From assembly GCF_000252955.1 (NCBI RefSeq), contig NC_014228.1, positions 1,440,005-1,504,004 of the forward strand: DNA of 64,000 nt, read 5' to 3'. The position numbers and the translations under genes were made by a program. The notes under the pieces were generated by a model, which saw only the letters and a program-made list of their open reading frames with translations, searched no databases and was not told the origin of the DNA. The stretch's first letter is position 1. Each line of letters starts with the position of its first letter. This document shows, in pieces, positions 42,826 through 53,749 of the stretch. Source of the DNA: Xenorhabdus nematophila ATCC 19061 (lineage in GTDB: Bacteria; Pseudomonadota; Gammaproteobacteria; Enterobacterales; Enterobacteriaceae).

Positions 42826-43836
42826 ATGTGTTATTCTCTAGTACGGAAGGCATTGTTCCAGCTTGATCCAGAACAGGCCCACGAGCTTACTCTTCGCCAG
42901 CTTAAACGCGTCACCGGTACTCCGTTCGAATTTCTCATCCGTCAATCCGTTGCCACGAAGCCCGTTACTTGTATGGGATTGTCTTTTAAAAATCCACTTG
43001 GCTTAGCCGCCGGTCTTGATAAAAATGGTGAGTGCATCGATGCCTTTGGTGCAATGGGCTTTGGTTTTGTTGAAATCGGAACGGTAACGCCGCGTCCACA
43101 AACCGGAAATGATAAACCAAGATTATTTCGTGTCGTTGAAGCGGAAGGGATTATCAACCGGATGGGGTTTAATAACCTTGGTGTGGATAATCTCGTTGAG
43201 AATGTCAAGCAAGCAAAATATGATGGGATTATTGGTATCAATATTGGTAAAAATAAAGATACTCCCGTTGAAAATGGAAAAGATGATTATTTAATTTGCA
43301 TGGATAAAGTTTACTCTCATGCAGATTATATCACTATCAATATATCCTCTCCGAATACGCCGGGTTTGAGAACATTACAGTATGGTGAAGCATTGGATGA
43401 TCTCTTATCTGCGATTAAAAATAAACAAAGTGAACTTCAACAGAAGTTCCAAAAATATGTCCCGGTTGCGGTAAAAATTTCTCCTGATCTTTCTGAAGAT
43501 GAGTTAGTAAAAATTGCTGATAGTTTAATGCGTCATCATATTGATGGTGTTATTGCAACGAATACGACATTGGATAGAAAAATTATTGAAGGATTAACTT
43601 ACTGTCAGCAAGCCGGAGGATTAAGTGGTCGTCCTGTTCAATTACCCAGTACAGAAATTATTCGCCGTCTTTCTCAAGAATTAAAAGGTGAAATACCCAT
43701 TGTTGGTGTAGGTGGAATTGATTCGCTTGTTTCCGCGCGAGAAAAAATCGAAGCAGGTGCTTCATTGATCCAAATATATTCTGGTTTTATTTATAAAGGA
43801 CCAAAACTAATCAAAGATATTGTTAATCATATCTGA
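42826..43836 (+). CDS. pyrD: Dihydroorotate dehydrogenase (quinone), class 2
   Basis: PyrD oxidises dihydroorotate to orotate with quinone as acceptor at the inner membrane, step four of pyrimidine synthesis. The 336-residue length equals E. coli. It starts [20 protein letters not shown] with the short amphipathic membrane-binding part, has [20 protein letters not shown] (FMN site), [12 protein letters not shown] with the class 2 catalytic Ser region, and [20 protein letters not shown]. The fimbrial genes found near pyrD in E. coli are absent. Confidence 0.98.
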   Translation: MCYSLVRKALFQLDPEQAHELTLRQLKRVTGTPFEFLIRQSVATKPVTCMGLSFKNPLGLAAGLDKNGECIDAFGAMGFGFVEIGTVTPRPQTGNDKPRLFRVVEAEGIINRMGFNNLGVDNLVENVKQAKYDGIIGINIGKNKDTPVENGKDDYLICMDKVYSHADYITINISSPNTPGLRTLQYGEALDDLLSAIKNKQSELQQKFQKYVPVAVKISPDLSEDELVKIADSLMRHHIDGVIATNTTLDRKIIEGLTYCQQAGGLSGRPVQLPSTEIIRRLSQELKGEIPIVGVGGIDSLVSAREKIEAGASLIQIYSGFIYKGPKLIKDIVNHI

Positions 43837-43994
43837 ATATTTACCTCATTTTTGGGTTGGGGGTTTATTTCTATCCCCAACTCGTCTATATTTTGTCAGA
43901 TAGATTAAATTTTTATCATTTTTCTTGATTTATTATTGTAGCGGTGATGTTTATTTTTAATCAAAAAGCTATCTTGAGCATAAAAGGGTAATCA

Positions 43995-44546
43995 ATGAAA
44001 ATTAGACCTGATGATCAGTGGCGCTGGTATTTTGATCCTGAGCATAATCGGGTGATGCTCGATCTTGCTAATGGCATGGTTTTTCGTTCCTGTTTTCCGG
44101 CCAAAATGTTGACTGATTATGCTACTACAATGAAAGAAATATCTTTCTCTGTCGATGATGCGGCACTTTACTATACTTTTGAAGAGCACCTGCGCCGTAT
44201 TAATCTTGCGCTGGCACTCAAAACTGAATTAGCGCTGAATGGTGTGATTGCATTTCGCTTTATGAAACCACAAATGCCTAAGAGTTGGTATTTCTCCAAT
44301 TTTTCATTAATAGAAAAACCAGAACATGGCGAAATCGTTCGGGTGCGCTTACAGGATAATGACACCGAGGTGCTCTTTATGGTGGCTGAAGTCGGTGACA
44401 ATGCCAGCTTATGTTTATTGGCCCAACAAAAATTAGAGTTGAATGACCGTGTGATGAGTTTTTGTGACCCTATAAAAGTCATGAATGATCGTTTGATACC
44501 TTATATCGAAACCGCTCAGGCACCTATATATGATCGGGCAATTTAA
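43995..44546 (+). CDS. zapC: Cell division protein ZapC
   Basis: ZapC (YcbW) promotes FtsZ bundling at the Z ring. The 183-residue protein (E. coli 180) starts MKIRPDDQWRWYFDPEHNRV and keeps the family pattern LDLANGMVFRSCFPAKML and FSVDDAALYYTFEEHLRRI. It follows pyrD on the same strand, as in E. coli, and converges on ycbX. Confidence 0.94.
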   Translation: MKIRPDDQWRWYFDPEHNRVMLDLANGMVFRSCFPAKMLTDYATTMKEISFSVDDAALYYTFEEHLRRINLALALKTELALNGVIAFRFMKPQMPKSWYFSNFSLIEKPEHGEIVRVRLQDNDTEVLFMVAEVGDNASLCLLAQQKLELNDRVMSFCDPIKVMNDRLIPYIETAQAPIYDRAI

Positions 44547-44601
44547 TATCATCAGGTCAATGTGTTTATAATTCCATTTATGTGTGTCACCAAATTAAAA
44601 A

Positions 44602-44632
44602 TCAGACAGATGATTTTATCAATACTGTCTGA
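44602..44632. terminator. Hairpin between convergent zapC and ycbX
   Basis: TCAGACAG (44602-44609) pairs with CTGTCTGA (44625-44632), loop 15 bases. An A-rich stretch at 44590-44601 gives a T-run on the minus strand, so it best fits ycbX. Confidence 0.55.
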
Positions 44633-44669
44633 CCAAAATGAAAATATTCTAGTTATATACTATTAATAT

Positions 44670-45782
44670 TTAATTTAATTCAATTATTAAATCATTTTTA
44701 GGTATGCAACTACACGCCAGAATTTTCCCATTCTCTTTTATAGCAGATGATTTTAATGGTATTACATCACCTTCAATCAACGTTATCTTACAGGAGCCAC
44801 AAATGCCCGCGCGGCATGAATAAGGGATCTTAAAGCCTTGGTTTTCGAGTTGCTCTAAGACAATTTGTTGATTGTTTCCAATAAAATGCTGCCCATTGAA
44901 TTCAATAGAAACAGGTTGTTCAACTGTTTTCTGTATATTTAAATTCTTTGTTTGCCCGCTCCTACTATATTTGCGAGGTGTTCTCTTTTCTAAAACAGTG
45001 ACCCGATCGCCAATGTGAATAATACCACTATTACGGGCAATCGCATTTTGTCCAAAATCGACAGCACCATCTTCTTCGGCTGTTCTGAAAGAACTTAATG
45101 TTGCCAGCGGTTCACCTTGAGGATTTTTACGACCTTTTTCCGGACTGACCGTTGTTAAAATACAGCGGCTGCAAGGTTTTGGCAGATCGAAAATAATATC
45201 GCCGATCTGAATGACCTGCCAGTTATCTTCTTTAAAAGGTGCTGCGCCTGTGATAATGATATTGGCACGAAACTGCTCTATTTTAATACTGGCAGGACAA
45301 CGTTGTTGTAAGGCATGGAAAGAAGCTTCATTGATAATTAAATAGGGAAATCCATCCGCGAATGATAACGAAATATCAGGAAATATCTTTACCCGCCGGG
45401 TGAGTTCTTCACTGAGCCAGCGAAGCTGTACAGGCGTATCAAAAAAACGACTCAGCCAGGCATTTATCGATTCAGGGGCAACTAAAGCAGTAAAATGTGT
45501 TCCCCAAACTTCAGTGGGTAAACGCTCTTCCTTAAAATCAGCATAAAGTGCAGTTGCACTTTCTCCATTGGGTGCCTGCAAATAGAGACCGTTATGAAGC
45601 ATGGTTGGTGTAAATAGCAACATTTGCGGATACTGGCGACCCGTAATGAAAGTGCCGTCCATTGTGGTTATCATAAAATTCCGATCAAATGTAAGACCAC
45701 TTTCATTGACGAGGGAGTGCGAAAGCTGCAATCCGCGCATAGATTTGACAGGGTAGGTATAGAGGCGCGACAGAGTTAACAT
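44670..45782 (-). CDS. ycbX: YcbX: MOSC domain fused to a 2Fe-2S ferredoxin domain
   Basis: YcbX is a molybdenum-cofactor protein that in E. coli helps detoxify N-hydroxylated base analogues. The 370-residue protein has an N-terminal MOSC_N beta-barrel (MLTLSRLYTYPVKSMRGLQL), a MOSC domain with the cofactor-binding Cys region LPKPCSRCILTTVSPEKG, and a C-terminal plant-type ferredoxin domain with CRAGICGSCKITL and a distant Cys in ILACSCIP. It is divergent from rlmL, as in E. coli. Confidence 0.94.
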   Translation of the reverse strand: MLTLSRLYTYPVKSMRGLQLSHSLVNESGLTFDRNFMITTMDGTFITGRQYPQMLLFTPTMLHNGLYLQAPNGESATALYADFKEERLPTEVWGTHFTALVAPESINAWLSRFFDTPVQLRWLSEELTRRVKIFPDISLSFADGFPYLIINEASFHALQQRCPASIKIEQFRANIIITGAAPFKEDNWQVIQIGDIIFDLPKPCSRCILTTVSPEKGRKNPQGEPLATLSSFRTAEEDGAVDFGQNAIARNSGIIHIGDRVTVLEKRTPRKYSRSGQTKNLNIQKTVEQPVSIEFNGQHFIGNNQQIVLEQLENQGFKIPYSCRAGICGSCKITLIEGDVIPLKSSAIKENGKILACSCIPKNDLIIELN

Positions 45783-45901
45783 CTATTCTCTCCAAAATAT
45801 TTTTATATTTGATCGTGTTAGCAACTTTATGACATGTCGCTGGTATTGGCTATAATGTGCCACGATTTTTTTGTGGTGGACTTTCTGTGGTGATTAATAA
45901 A

Positions 45902-48034
45902 ATGAACTCTCTCTTTGCCAGCACGGCACGTGGACTGGAAGAACTGTTAAAGAACGAACTGGAAATGCTGGGAGCGCAATCCTGTAAGATTGCCCAGGGT
46001 GGGGTTCATTTTCAGGGCGATGACCGGGTAATGTATAAAAGTCTGCTGTGGAGTAGGCTGGCATCCCGTATCATGATGCCGCTCAACGAATTTAAAGTTT
46101 ATAGCGATCTGGATTTATATCTTGGTGTCCAAGCGATTGACTGGAGTGAGATCTTCTCGGTCAACAGCACGTTCTCCGTGCATTTCAGCGGCACAAATGA
46201 GGAGATCAGGAATACCCAATATGGCGCGCTGAAAGTAAAAGATGCCATAGTTGACAGCTTTGTACGTAAAATCAAACAGCGTCCTGATGTTGCTAAGCAA
46301 CAACCAGATGTCCGTGTGAATGTCTTCTTACACAAAGAAAAAGCGACTGTTTCACTTGATCTGAGTGGTGATAGCCTGCATATGCGTGGCTACCGTGATC
46401 TGGCAGGACAAGCTCCCCTGAAAGAAACCCTGGCAGCAGCCATTATTATGCGTTCTGGCTGGAGTGCAGGTACGCCAATAGTCGATCCTATGTGTGGTTC
46501 AGGGACGCTATTAATAGAAGCAGCAATGATGGCGACAGATTGTGCCCCTGGTTTGCATCGTCAGTATTGGGGATTTACATCATGGCTAAAATTTGATGAA
46601 ACTCTCTGGCGTGAAGTGACTATTGAAGCACAAGTGCGTTTCCGTAAAGGGTTACAGGAAACGACTTCCCGCTTTTTCGGCACGGATATTGATCGTCGGG
46701 TAATGGATATGGCGCGTTCAAATGCGCGCAGAGCGGGGGTCGCTCAATTGATCCAGTTCCAGCAGGGAGATGCAAGTAAACTGGAAAATCCACTGCCGGA
46801 AGGCGTGGTGGGAACCGTATTGAGCAACCCACCTTATGGTGAGCGCCTTGAAAGTGAACCGGCATTAATAGCGTTACACAGTATATTCGGTCGTGTGATC
46901 AAGAACCGCTTCCCGGGCTGGCGTTTGTCATTATTCAGTGCTTCACCAGAATTGTTGAGTTGCCTGCAATTACGTGCGGAGCGTGAATTTAAGGCAAAGA
47001 ATGGTCCACTGAATTGTGTCCAGAAAAACTATTCCATCCAATCTGCCCAGATATCTGATAGTACTAAACCGCTGGATACAGGTATCGCGGAAGATTACGC
47101 AAACCGCTTGCGCAAGAATGAGAAAAAACTCAGTAAATGGGCCAAGCAGCAAGGTATTGATTGTTATCGGTTATATGATGCGGATTTACCGGAATACAAT
47201 GTTGCCGTTGATCGTTATGCGGATAAAATCGTCGTTCAGGAATATGCGCCACCAAAATCCGTGGATGCCAATAAAGCCCGCCAACGTTTGTTTGATGTTA
47301 TCAGTGCCACAATGAATGTACTTGGTTTAACATCCAACCAACTGATTTTGAAAACCCGCCAGCGTCAGAAAGGCAAAAGCCAATATGAGAAAATGGCTGA
47401 GAAACAAGAGTTCTTTTTGGTAAACGAGTACGGCGCGAAATTCTGGGTTAACCTGACTGATTATCTGGATACAGGTCTGTTCCTTGATCATCGTCTTGCC
47501 CGTAAGAAATTGGGGGAAATGAGCCAAGGCAAGGATTTCCTGAACTTATTTGCTTATACCGGTTCGGCAACTGTTCATGCGGGATTGGGTGGCGCGCGCT
47601 CGACAACGACAGTGGATCTGTCCAGAACTTATCTTGAATGGGCAGAGAAAAATTTGCAGGTAAATGGCTTAACGGGTCGTCAGCACCGTTTGATTCAGGC
47701 TGATTGTTTGGGATGGTTGGCGCAGACCCGTGAACAATTCGATGTAATTTTTATCGATCCACCGACATTTTCCAACTCCAAGCGAATGGAAGACACTTTT
47801 GATGTCCAGCGTGATCATATTGCACTAATGAAACAATTGAAACGTTTGTTACGCGGTAGCGGAACCTTGATGTTTTCCAACAACAAGCGCGGCTTCAAGA
47901 TGGATTTTGTTGAATTAGAGAAATTAGGGCTAGTTGCTGAAGAAGTAACCGCAAAAACATTATCTCAGGATTTCACACGTAACCGCCAGATTCATAACTG
48001 CTGGTTGATTCGTCACGCTGGCGAGGAAAAATAA
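45902..48034 (+). CDS. rlmL: Bifunctional 23S rRNA methyltransferase RlmKL
   Basis: A fusion of RlmL (N2-methylates G2445) and RlmK (N7-methylates G2069) of 23S rRNA. The start [20 protein letters not shown] at 45902 matches E. coli; GTG codons at 45887 and upstream are in frame but unlike the family. 710 residues. The N-terminal half has a THUMP domain and [19 protein letters not shown] motif [14 protein letters not shown] with SNPPYGERL. The C-terminal half has [18 protein letters not shown] and [13 protein letters not shown]. Four bases separate it from uup. Confidence 0.97.
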   Translation: MNSLFASTARGLEELLKNELEMLGAQSCKIAQGGVHFQGDDRVMYKSLLWSRLASRIMMPLNEFKVYSDLDLYLGVQAIDWSEIFSVNSTFSVHFSGTNEEIRNTQYGALKVKDAIVDSFVRKIKQRPDVAKQQPDVRVNVFLHKEKATVSLDLSGDSLHMRGYRDLAGQAPLKETLAAAIIMRSGWSAGTPIVDPMCGSGTLLIEAAMMATDCAPGLHRQYWGFTSWLKFDETLWREVTIEAQVRFRKGLQETTSRFFGTDIDRRVMDMARSNARRAGVAQLIQFQQGDASKLENPLPEGVVGTVLSNPPYGERLESEPALIALHSIFGRVIKNRFPGWRLSLFSASPELLSCLQLRAEREFKAKNGPLNCVQKNYSIQSAQISDSTKPLDTGIAEDYANRLRKNEKKLSKWAKQQGIDCYRLYDADLPEYNVAVDRYADKIVVQEYAPPKSVDANKARQRLFDVISATMNVLGLTSNQLILKTRQRQKGKSQYEKMAEKQEFFLVNEYGAKFWVNLTDYLDTGLFLDHRLARKKLGEMSQGKDFLNLFAYTGSATVHAGLGGARSTTTVDLSRTYLEWAEKNLQVNGLTGRQHRLIQADCLGWLAQTREQFDVIFIDPPTFSNSKRMEDTFDVQRDHIALMKQLKRLLRGSGTLMFSNNKRGFKMDFVELEKLGLVAEEVTAKTLSQDFTRNRQIHNCWLIRHAGEEK

Positions 48035-48038
48035 TATT

Positions 48039-49949
48039 ATGGCATTGATTAGTTTATCCGGCGCTTGGCTGGCTTTCAGTGATGCACCGTTGTTGGATAA
48101 TGCTGAACTGCATATTGAAGAAAACGAAAGAGTTTGTTTGGTGGGGCGTAATGGTGCGGGGAAATCTACCCTATTGCGTGTACTGGCGAAAGAACAGCCA
48201 TTGGATGATGGCCTGGTGATTTATGAGCAAAATCTTATTGTTGCGCGTTTGCAGCAAGACCCTCCCCGTGATGTAGAAGGTACGGTATTTGATTTTGTTG
48301 CGGAAGGGGTAAAAGAGCAGGCCGAATATATTAAGGCCTTTCATCATACTTCACGTTTAGTGGAAACCGATCCGAGTGAAAAGAATCTCAATCGTCTTGC
48401 TGAATTGCAGGAAGTATTGGATACCCACGGTCTTTGGTTACTGGACAGCCGGATTAGTGACGTATTGAAACAACTGTCATTGCCAGCAGAAGCAAAACTA
48501 TCTTCATTGTCTGGTGGTTGGTTACGTAAGGCGGCATTGGGCAGGGCATTGGTTTGTGGACCAAGAGTTTTGTTTCTTGATGAACCGACCAACCACCTTG
48601 ATATCGATACTATCGAATGGCTGGAAAATTTCCTGAAAGACTTTAACGGAAGCCTTGTTTTTATTTCCCATGACCGTTCATTCATCCGCAATATGGCGAC
48701 ACGCATTATTGATTTGGATCGGGGAAAACTGGCTTCATGGCCGGGAAATTACGATAAGTACCTTGAAGGCAAAGAAGAAGCACTGCGTGTTGAAGAAATG
48801 CAAAATGCCGAATTTGACAAAAAACTGGCACAGGAAGAAGTCTGGATCCGTCAGGGCATTAAAGCACGGCGCACGCGTAATGAAGGCCGGGTCAGGGCAT
48901 TAAAAGCGCTGCGTGTTGAGCGCTCAGAACGCCGTAATGTTATGGGCACGGCGAAAATGCAGGTCGGAGAATCGGCACGTTCCGGTAAGATTGTGTTTGA
49001 AATGGAAAATGTGAATTACCAGATTGGTGATAAAGCATTGGTCAAGAATTTCTCGGCTCAGGTTCAACGTGGTGACAAGATTGCGTTGGTGGGGCCAAAT
49101 GGCTGCGGCAAAACGACATTATTGAAGTTGATGCTGGGAGATTTAGCGGCAGACAGTGGGCGCATTCACTGTGGCACAAAGCTGGAAGTGGCTTATTTTG
49201 ATCAGCACCGTGCTGCACTGGATCCCGATAAAACCGTCATAGATAACCTTGCTGATGGTAAACAGGAAGTGATGGTTAACGGACGTTCCCGTCATGTGCT
49301 GGGTTATTTGCAGGATTTTCTTTTCCATCCCAAGCGTGCGATGACGCCTGTACGGGCACTCTCTGGTGGTGAGCGCAATCGTCTGTTGTTGGCACGTTTA
49401 TTCCTGAAACCAAGCAATTTGCTGATTCTTGATGAACCGACCAATGACCTTGATGTTGAAACATTAGAATTACTTGAAGAGATGATTGACAGCTATACTG
49501 GAACGGTGATTCTGGTGAGTCATGATCGCCAATTTGTTGATAATTCGGTGACTGAATGCTGGATTTTTGAAGGTAACGGTGAAATCAACAATTATGTTGG
49601 TGGTTATTATGATGCACAGCAACAGCGGGTGCAAACAGTCTCCCTGCGTCAGTCTTCAGAGAAAAAGAGTAGCCCTGAAACCAGGGCAGTAAAACCAAAG
49701 GAAACCGCTAAGCGGACAAATAATAAGATAAGTTATCATTTACGGCGTGAGTTAGAACAACTACCATCATTATTAGAAAAGTTAGAAGAAGAGATAGAGA
49801 AATTGCAATCTCAGATCAGTGATCCTGAATTCTTCAACCAATCACACGAAATGACACAAAATATTCTGAATGAACTGGCAACTAAAGAACAAGAGTTGGA
49901 AAAGGATTTTGATCGTTGGCAGGAACTGGAAATGATGACAAACGGATGA
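48039..49949 (+). CDS. uup: ABC-F ATPase Uup
   Basis: Uup is a cytosolic ABC-F protein acting on the ribosome; E. coli mutants show more precise transposon excision. The 636-residue protein (E. coli 635) has two ATPase domains: Walker A LVGRNGAGKSTLLRVL and LVGPNGCGKTTLLKLM, signatures LSGGWLRKAALGRAL and LSGGERNRLLLARL, and two DEPTN(H/D)LD Walker B motifs. A C-terminal coiled coil (ELEQLPSLLEKLEEEIEKLQ) binds DNA in E. coli. It starts four bases after rlmL, so the two are likely cotranscribed. Confidence 0.97.
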   Translation: MALISLSGAWLAFSDAPLLDNAELHIEENERVCLVGRNGAGKSTLLRVLAKEQPLDDGLVIYEQNLIVARLQQDPPRDVEGTVFDFVAEGVKEQAEYIKAFHHTSRLVETDPSEKNLNRLAELQEVLDTHGLWLLDSRISDVLKQLSLPAEAKLSSLSGGWLRKAALGRALVCGPRVLFLDEPTNHLDIDTIEWLENFLKDFNGSLVFISHDRSFIRNMATRIIDLDRGKLASWPGNYDKYLEGKEEALRVEEMQNAEFDKKLAQEEVWIRQGIKARRTRNEGRVRALKALRVERSERRNVMGTAKMQVGESARSGKIVFEMENVNYQIGDKALVKNFSAQVQRGDKIALVGPNGCGKTTLLKLMLGDLAADSGRIHCGTKLEVAYFDQHRAALDPDKTVIDNLADGKQEVMVNGRSRHVLGYLQDFLFHPKRAMTPVRALSGGERNRLLLARLFLKPSNLLILDEPTNDLDVETLELLEEMIDSYTGTVILVSHDRQFVDNSVTECWIFEGNGEINNYVGGYYDAQQQRVQTVSLRQSSEKKSSPETRAVKPKETAKRTNNKISYHLRRELEQLPSLLEKLEEEIEKLQSQISDPEFFNQSHEMTQNILNELATKEQELEKDFDRWQELEMMTNG

Positions 49950-49999
49950 TAGCTGCCGCATAAAAGCAACGTGTGGGTTTTGCTAAAAGGAGAAATATT

Positions 50000-51268
50000 T
50001 TGTGTTCCAATAACCATCAGCATGAAAAACTGGTTCTTTGCCCTCAGTGTGACATGCTGGTGGCTGTACCTGATTTGGAACAAGGGAAAAAGGCGGTTTG
50101 CCCGCGGTGTAACACTGTGCTGACAGCAAAGTGGAAAGAACCTCGCAACCAACCAACAGGTTATGCAGTCAGTGCATTAGTCATGCTGTTTCTTGCTTGC
50201 CTGTTTCCCTTCATTAGCATGAGTGTTGCGGGAATTGTCAGCGAAATTACACTGACTAAAATCCCCAAGGTGATGTTCAGTGAAGACTATTCCAGCATGG
50301 CAGTATTCTTCCTGATCTTTGTGCAGCTTGTACCGGCATTTTGCATGGTTGCCATCATGCTTTTATGTCAGAACGTCAAAATGACGCGCCGCTTGAAAAT
50401 CGAGTTGGCGCGCATTTTATTTAAGATGAAAACATGGTGCATGGCAGAAATTTTCCTTGCCGGCGTTCTGGTGAGTTTTGTTAAGCTCATGGCATATGGT
50501 GAAATTAGCATCGGTTTGAGCTTTTTGCCTTATTGTCTATTCTGCTTATTCCAGATCAGGGCATTTCAGTGCCTTGATAGACATTGGTTTTGGAATGCGA
50601 TAGAACCTGCTCCTGAAGTTTGTCACTCGCTGGAAGCGGGAAAGCCGGGTTTGGTACAAGGTATCAGGCTTTGCCAGTGCTGTACTGCGATTTTGCCTGC
50701 TGAGCAACCGGAATGCCCGCGTTGCCACTCAAAAGGATATGCCCGCCGCCGCCATAGTCTCCAGTGCACAATGGCATTACTGATAACATCAGTCATACTT
50801 TATATTCCGGCAAACGTTTTGCCGATCATGGTAACTCAGGCTCTGGGCAGCCACATTAATTCCACCATCCTGGAAGGCATTATTTTACTTTGGGGATCAG
50901 GTTCTTATCCTGTGGCAATGGTCATTTTCATCGCCAGTATTATGGTGCCTTTATTGAAAATGCTGGCAATTAGCTGGTTGTGCTGGGATGCCAAAAAGCA
51001 GGGTAGCCACGATTCTGAGACGATGCATTTTATTTACGAAATGGTGGAATTTGTTGGCCGCTGGTCAATGATTGATGTGTTCGTCATCGCAGTATTATCG
51101 TCTTTGGTCCGCATGGGGCAGTTAATGAGTATTTATCCTGATACGGGAGCTGTACTATTTGCTTTGGTCGTTATCTTGACGATGTTTGCGTCAATGACAT
51201 TTGATCCACGTTTAACTTGGGACAAAACCAATAGTCGATTTGCACAACATGAAAATGAGGAGTCGTAA
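50000..51268 (+). CDS. pqiA: Intermembrane transport protein PqiA (TTG start)
   Basis: PqiA is the inner-membrane part of the PqiABC lipid-transport machine, induced by paraquat in E. coli. I chose TTG at 50000 because AAAAGGAG lies seven bases before it and the product MCSNNHQHEKLVLCPQCDML lines up with the E. coli start; a GTG at 49973 would add nine residues. The 422-residue protein has two zinc-ribbon-like Cys clusters (CPQCD ... CPRC and CQCC ... CPRC), each followed by four hydrophobic segments. pqiB begins right after its stop. Confidence 0.92.
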   Translation: MCSNNHQHEKLVLCPQCDMLVAVPDLEQGKKAVCPRCNTVLTAKWKEPRNQPTGYAVSALVMLFLACLFPFISMSVAGIVSEITLTKIPKVMFSEDYSSMAVFFLIFVQLVPAFCMVAIMLLCQNVKMTRRLKIELARILFKMKTWCMAEIFLAGVLVSFVKLMAYGEISIGLSFLPYCLFCLFQIRAFQCLDRHWFWNAIEPAPEVCHSLEAGKPGLVQGIRLCQCCTAILPAEQPECPRCHSKGYARRRHSLQCTMALLITSVILYIPANVLPIMVTQALGSHINSTILEGIILLWGSGSYPVAMVIFIASIMVPLLKMLAISWLCWDAKKQGSHDSETMHFIYEMVEFVGRWSMIDVFVIAVLSSLVRMGQLMSIYPDTGAVLFALVVILTMFASMTFDPRLTWDKTNSRFAQHENEES

Positions 51269-51269
51269 G

Positions 51270-52919
51270 GTGACGGATAAAGAAGAAGATCTGACTCAAG
51301 CCAGAATCAGTAAACTCAAGAGTTGGTCACCTGTATGGATTGTACCAATTATTACGGTGCTTATCGGCGCCTGGATACTGTTTTATCATTTCAGCCATCA
51401 AGGATCTGAAGTGACACTGATAACCTCCAATTCTGAAGGCATTGAGGCCGGAAAAACGAAAATCAAAAGCCGCAGTGTTGACGTTGGTGTCGTTGAAAGA
51501 GTGTCACTGAGTGATAATCTGGGACAGGTTATTATTAAAGCGCGCTTGAATGTCGGTATGGAGCGACTTCTGCATAAGGATTCCGCCTTTTGGGTTGTAA
51601 AACCTCAGATTGGACGTGAGGGTATTTCTGGCCTGAGCACATTATTATCGGGCGTATTCATCGAACTACAGCCAAGTACAGAAGGTGAAGAGGAAAGGAC
51701 ATTTTCACTGCTTGACTCACCACCACTTGCTTCTCCTGATGCGAAAGGTATGCGTCTTATCCTGACGAGTGAAAAAGCAGGGCGGTTAACACCTGGTGAT
51801 CCGGTGTTATTTCGGGGATATCGTGTGGGATCTGTTGAAACGGAAACTTTTGATCCGAAATCCCGATTGATTCGCTATCAAATCTTCATTAATGCACCTT
51901 ATGATGGCTTACTGACAACGAATGTTAGATTCTGGAAAGACGGTGGTGTTGCTTTTGATATGTCATCACAAGGTATACGGGTTGAAGTTGCCTCATTATC
52001 TACCTTGTTCGGGGGCGGGGTGAGTTTTGATGTACCGAAAGGCTGGGGACTGGGTAGCCCCGTCAAAGAAAAAGAAGTTTTCAAACTTTATGATAATGAG
52101 AATAGTATCCAAAACGTACTTTATACAGAACATAAGGATTTCTTATTATTTTTCTCCGACTCAATACGTGGTTTGCAACAGGGAGCACCTGTCGAATTCC
52201 GTGGCATTCGGGTGGGGACTGTAGCAAAAATACCTTTTTATACTGAAGGTGTTAAACAGCGATTTGATAATGAGTTTCGCATTCCCGTATTGATTCATAT
52301 CGAGCCTGAGCGTTTTTCAAAAGAATTAGGGAACGGATTTTATACAGAAAAGGAATTGAGGGAAATCATTGCACGAGGTTTGAGAGCCACGTTGAAATCA
52401 GGCAATTTATTGACAGGCGCTTTGTTTATTGATCTGGATTTTTATCCCGGTGAGAAAGTGTGGGAAGGGCCGAATGAAATCGCGGGTTATGAAATTCTGC
52501 CAACAGTAAGCGGTGGTCTTGCGCAAATTCAGCAAAAAGTCATTATGGCCTTGGATAAAATCAATAGCATGCCGATTGAGCCGTTATTTATTCAGACAAC
52601 ACGGACACTTGAAGAGAGTCAGAAGACGATCAAAGCTGCATATAAAACCATGCAAGAATTAAACCGCATTCTTGCGAGCAAAGAAGTTCAGGGACTTCCA
52701 AAAGATATACAAAATACATTATATGAACTAAATCGCAGTATGCAGGGTATTCAACCGGGAGCTCCCGCTTACAATAAGCTGGTTGACAATATGCAGAGAT
52801 TGGATCAGGTGCTGCGCGAATTGCAGCCTGTTTTGAAAATCCTTAACAATAAGAGCAACGCATTGGTATTTGAAGCGGAAGCGACAAAAGACCCTGAACC
52901 CAAAAAGGCGGCTAATTAA
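51270..52919 (+). CDS. pqiB: Intermembrane transport protein PqiB (MCE protein, GTG start)
   Basis: PqiB is a syringe-like MCE protein bridging inner and outer membranes for lipid traffic. The GTG at 51270, seven bases after AGGAG, gives MTDKEEDLTQARISKLKSWS, like E. coli PqiB; an ATG at 51240 inside pqiA is less likely. 549 residues: one membrane segment (VWIVPIITVLIGAWILFYHF), three MCE domains (EVTLITSNSEGIEAGKTKIK, GDPVLFRGYRVGSV, GAPVEFRGIRVGTV) and a long C-terminal coiled-coil tail. It ends in the pqiC start (TAATG). Confidence 0.94.
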   Translation: MTDKEEDLTQARISKLKSWSPVWIVPIITVLIGAWILFYHFSHQGSEVTLITSNSEGIEAGKTKIKSRSVDVGVVERVSLSDNLGQVIIKARLNVGMERLLHKDSAFWVVKPQIGREGISGLSTLLSGVFIELQPSTEGEEERTFSLLDSPPLASPDAKGMRLILTSEKAGRLTPGDPVLFRGYRVGSVETETFDPKSRLIRYQIFINAPYDGLLTTNVRFWKDGGVAFDMSSQGIRVEVASLSTLFGGGVSFDVPKGWGLGSPVKEKEVFKLYDNENSIQNVLYTEHKDFLLFFSDSIRGLQQGAPVEFRGIRVGTVAKIPFYTEGVKQRFDNEFRIPVLIHIEPERFSKELGNGFYTEKELREIIARGLRATLKSGNLLTGALFIDLDFYPGEKVWEGPNEIAGYEILPTVSGGLAQIQQKVIMALDKINSMPIEPLFIQTTRTLEESQKTIKAAYKTMQELNRILASKEVQGLPKDIQNTLYELNRSMQGIQPGAPAYNKLVDNMQRLDQVLRELQPVLKILNNKSNALVFEAEATKDPEPKKAAN

Positions 52920-53545
52920 TGAAAAAGTTGATTTTAAAATTGGCATTTTTTACTTCCGTCAGTGCCTTTGTTATTGGAAGTGTGTTTATTTCGGGATGCA
53001 GTAGCAGTCAGCCACAAAAGACATATTATCAGCTACCTGTCTTGCCAGGAAAACCGGCCTCACAGGGAAAATCTGTATCACTGGAGGGCAAGCTGGGCGC
53101 GAAGCATGAACCGCAACTATGGGTAAAAAGCGTGAATCTTTCTGATTACCTTGCGGCTTCCGGGATTGTGTATCAGACAGGAGATGTGAGCTATATCAAC
53201 GCATCAAATCACTTGTGGGCCAGCCCATTACAGCAACAATTACAGCAACTTTTGATCTCTGAGCTGAGCGCAGCATTTCCACATCGCTTAGTTTCCGGGC
53301 AAGAGCTGGAAAAAGAGGCAGTTGCTTTAGATATCACAATCACTGCTTTTCATGGACGGTATGATGGGCAGGTATTGATTGCAGGATATTGGATACTCTC
53401 TAATTCGGATAATGTGATTAAGCGCCCATTCAATATCGAGCTAAAGCAGCAAAAAGATGGTTATGCTGAGTTAGTGCTGACTCTGGCAAAGGGTTACAGC
53501 CAGTTGGTTCAATCCATTGCCAAACAGATATCCTCTCAACGCTGA
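52919..53545 (+). CDS. pqiC: Outer-membrane lipoprotein PqiC
   Basis: PqiC (YmbA) is the outer-membrane lipoprotein partner of PqiB. The 208-residue precursor has a lipoprotein signal with the lipobox VFISGC (Cys27), followed by SSSQPQKTYYQLP. The ABC-type transport auxiliary domain spans the rest. Its ATG shares one base with the pqiB stop, so the three pqi genes form a tight operon, as in E. coli. Confidence 0.93.
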   Translation: MKKLILKLAFFTSVSAFVIGSVFISGCSSSQPQKTYYQLPVLPGKPASQGKSVSLEGKLGAKHEPQLWVKSVNLSDYLAASGIVYQTGDVSYINASNHLWASPLQQQLQQLLISELSAAFPHRLVSGQELEKEAVALDITITAFHGRYDGQVLIAGYWILSNSDNVIKRPFNIELKQQKDGYAELVLTLAKGYSQLVQSIAKQISSQR

Positions 53546-53563
53546 CGGGGCTTAATAAATTTT

Positions 53564-53612
53564 CAAGTTGTAGCACAGGTAACAGCTGCAACTTGGAAGG
53601 TAAAAGGTATAA
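53564..53612. repeat. Short ERIC-derived palindrome after pqiC
   Basis: CAAGTTGTAGC (53564-53574) and GCTGCAACTTG (53585-53595) form a stem with one G-U pair, followed by GAAGGTAAAAGGTATA. The arms resemble the two ERIC ends (TTTCAAGTTGCTGC and GCAACTTGAAG...GGTATA) without the middle. It may also end pqi transcripts. Confidence 0.5.
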
Positions 53613-53749
53613 GCATTGTAAATATCAATCATGACAATTTTATGCATAGCTTTGCTTGATATTCCTATCATATGAGGGTATCACTAGGACCAATTGAACA
53701 AGGAATGATCATTGTTTCATTTTCATGGTAACAAATGAGGAAGTAAGGC

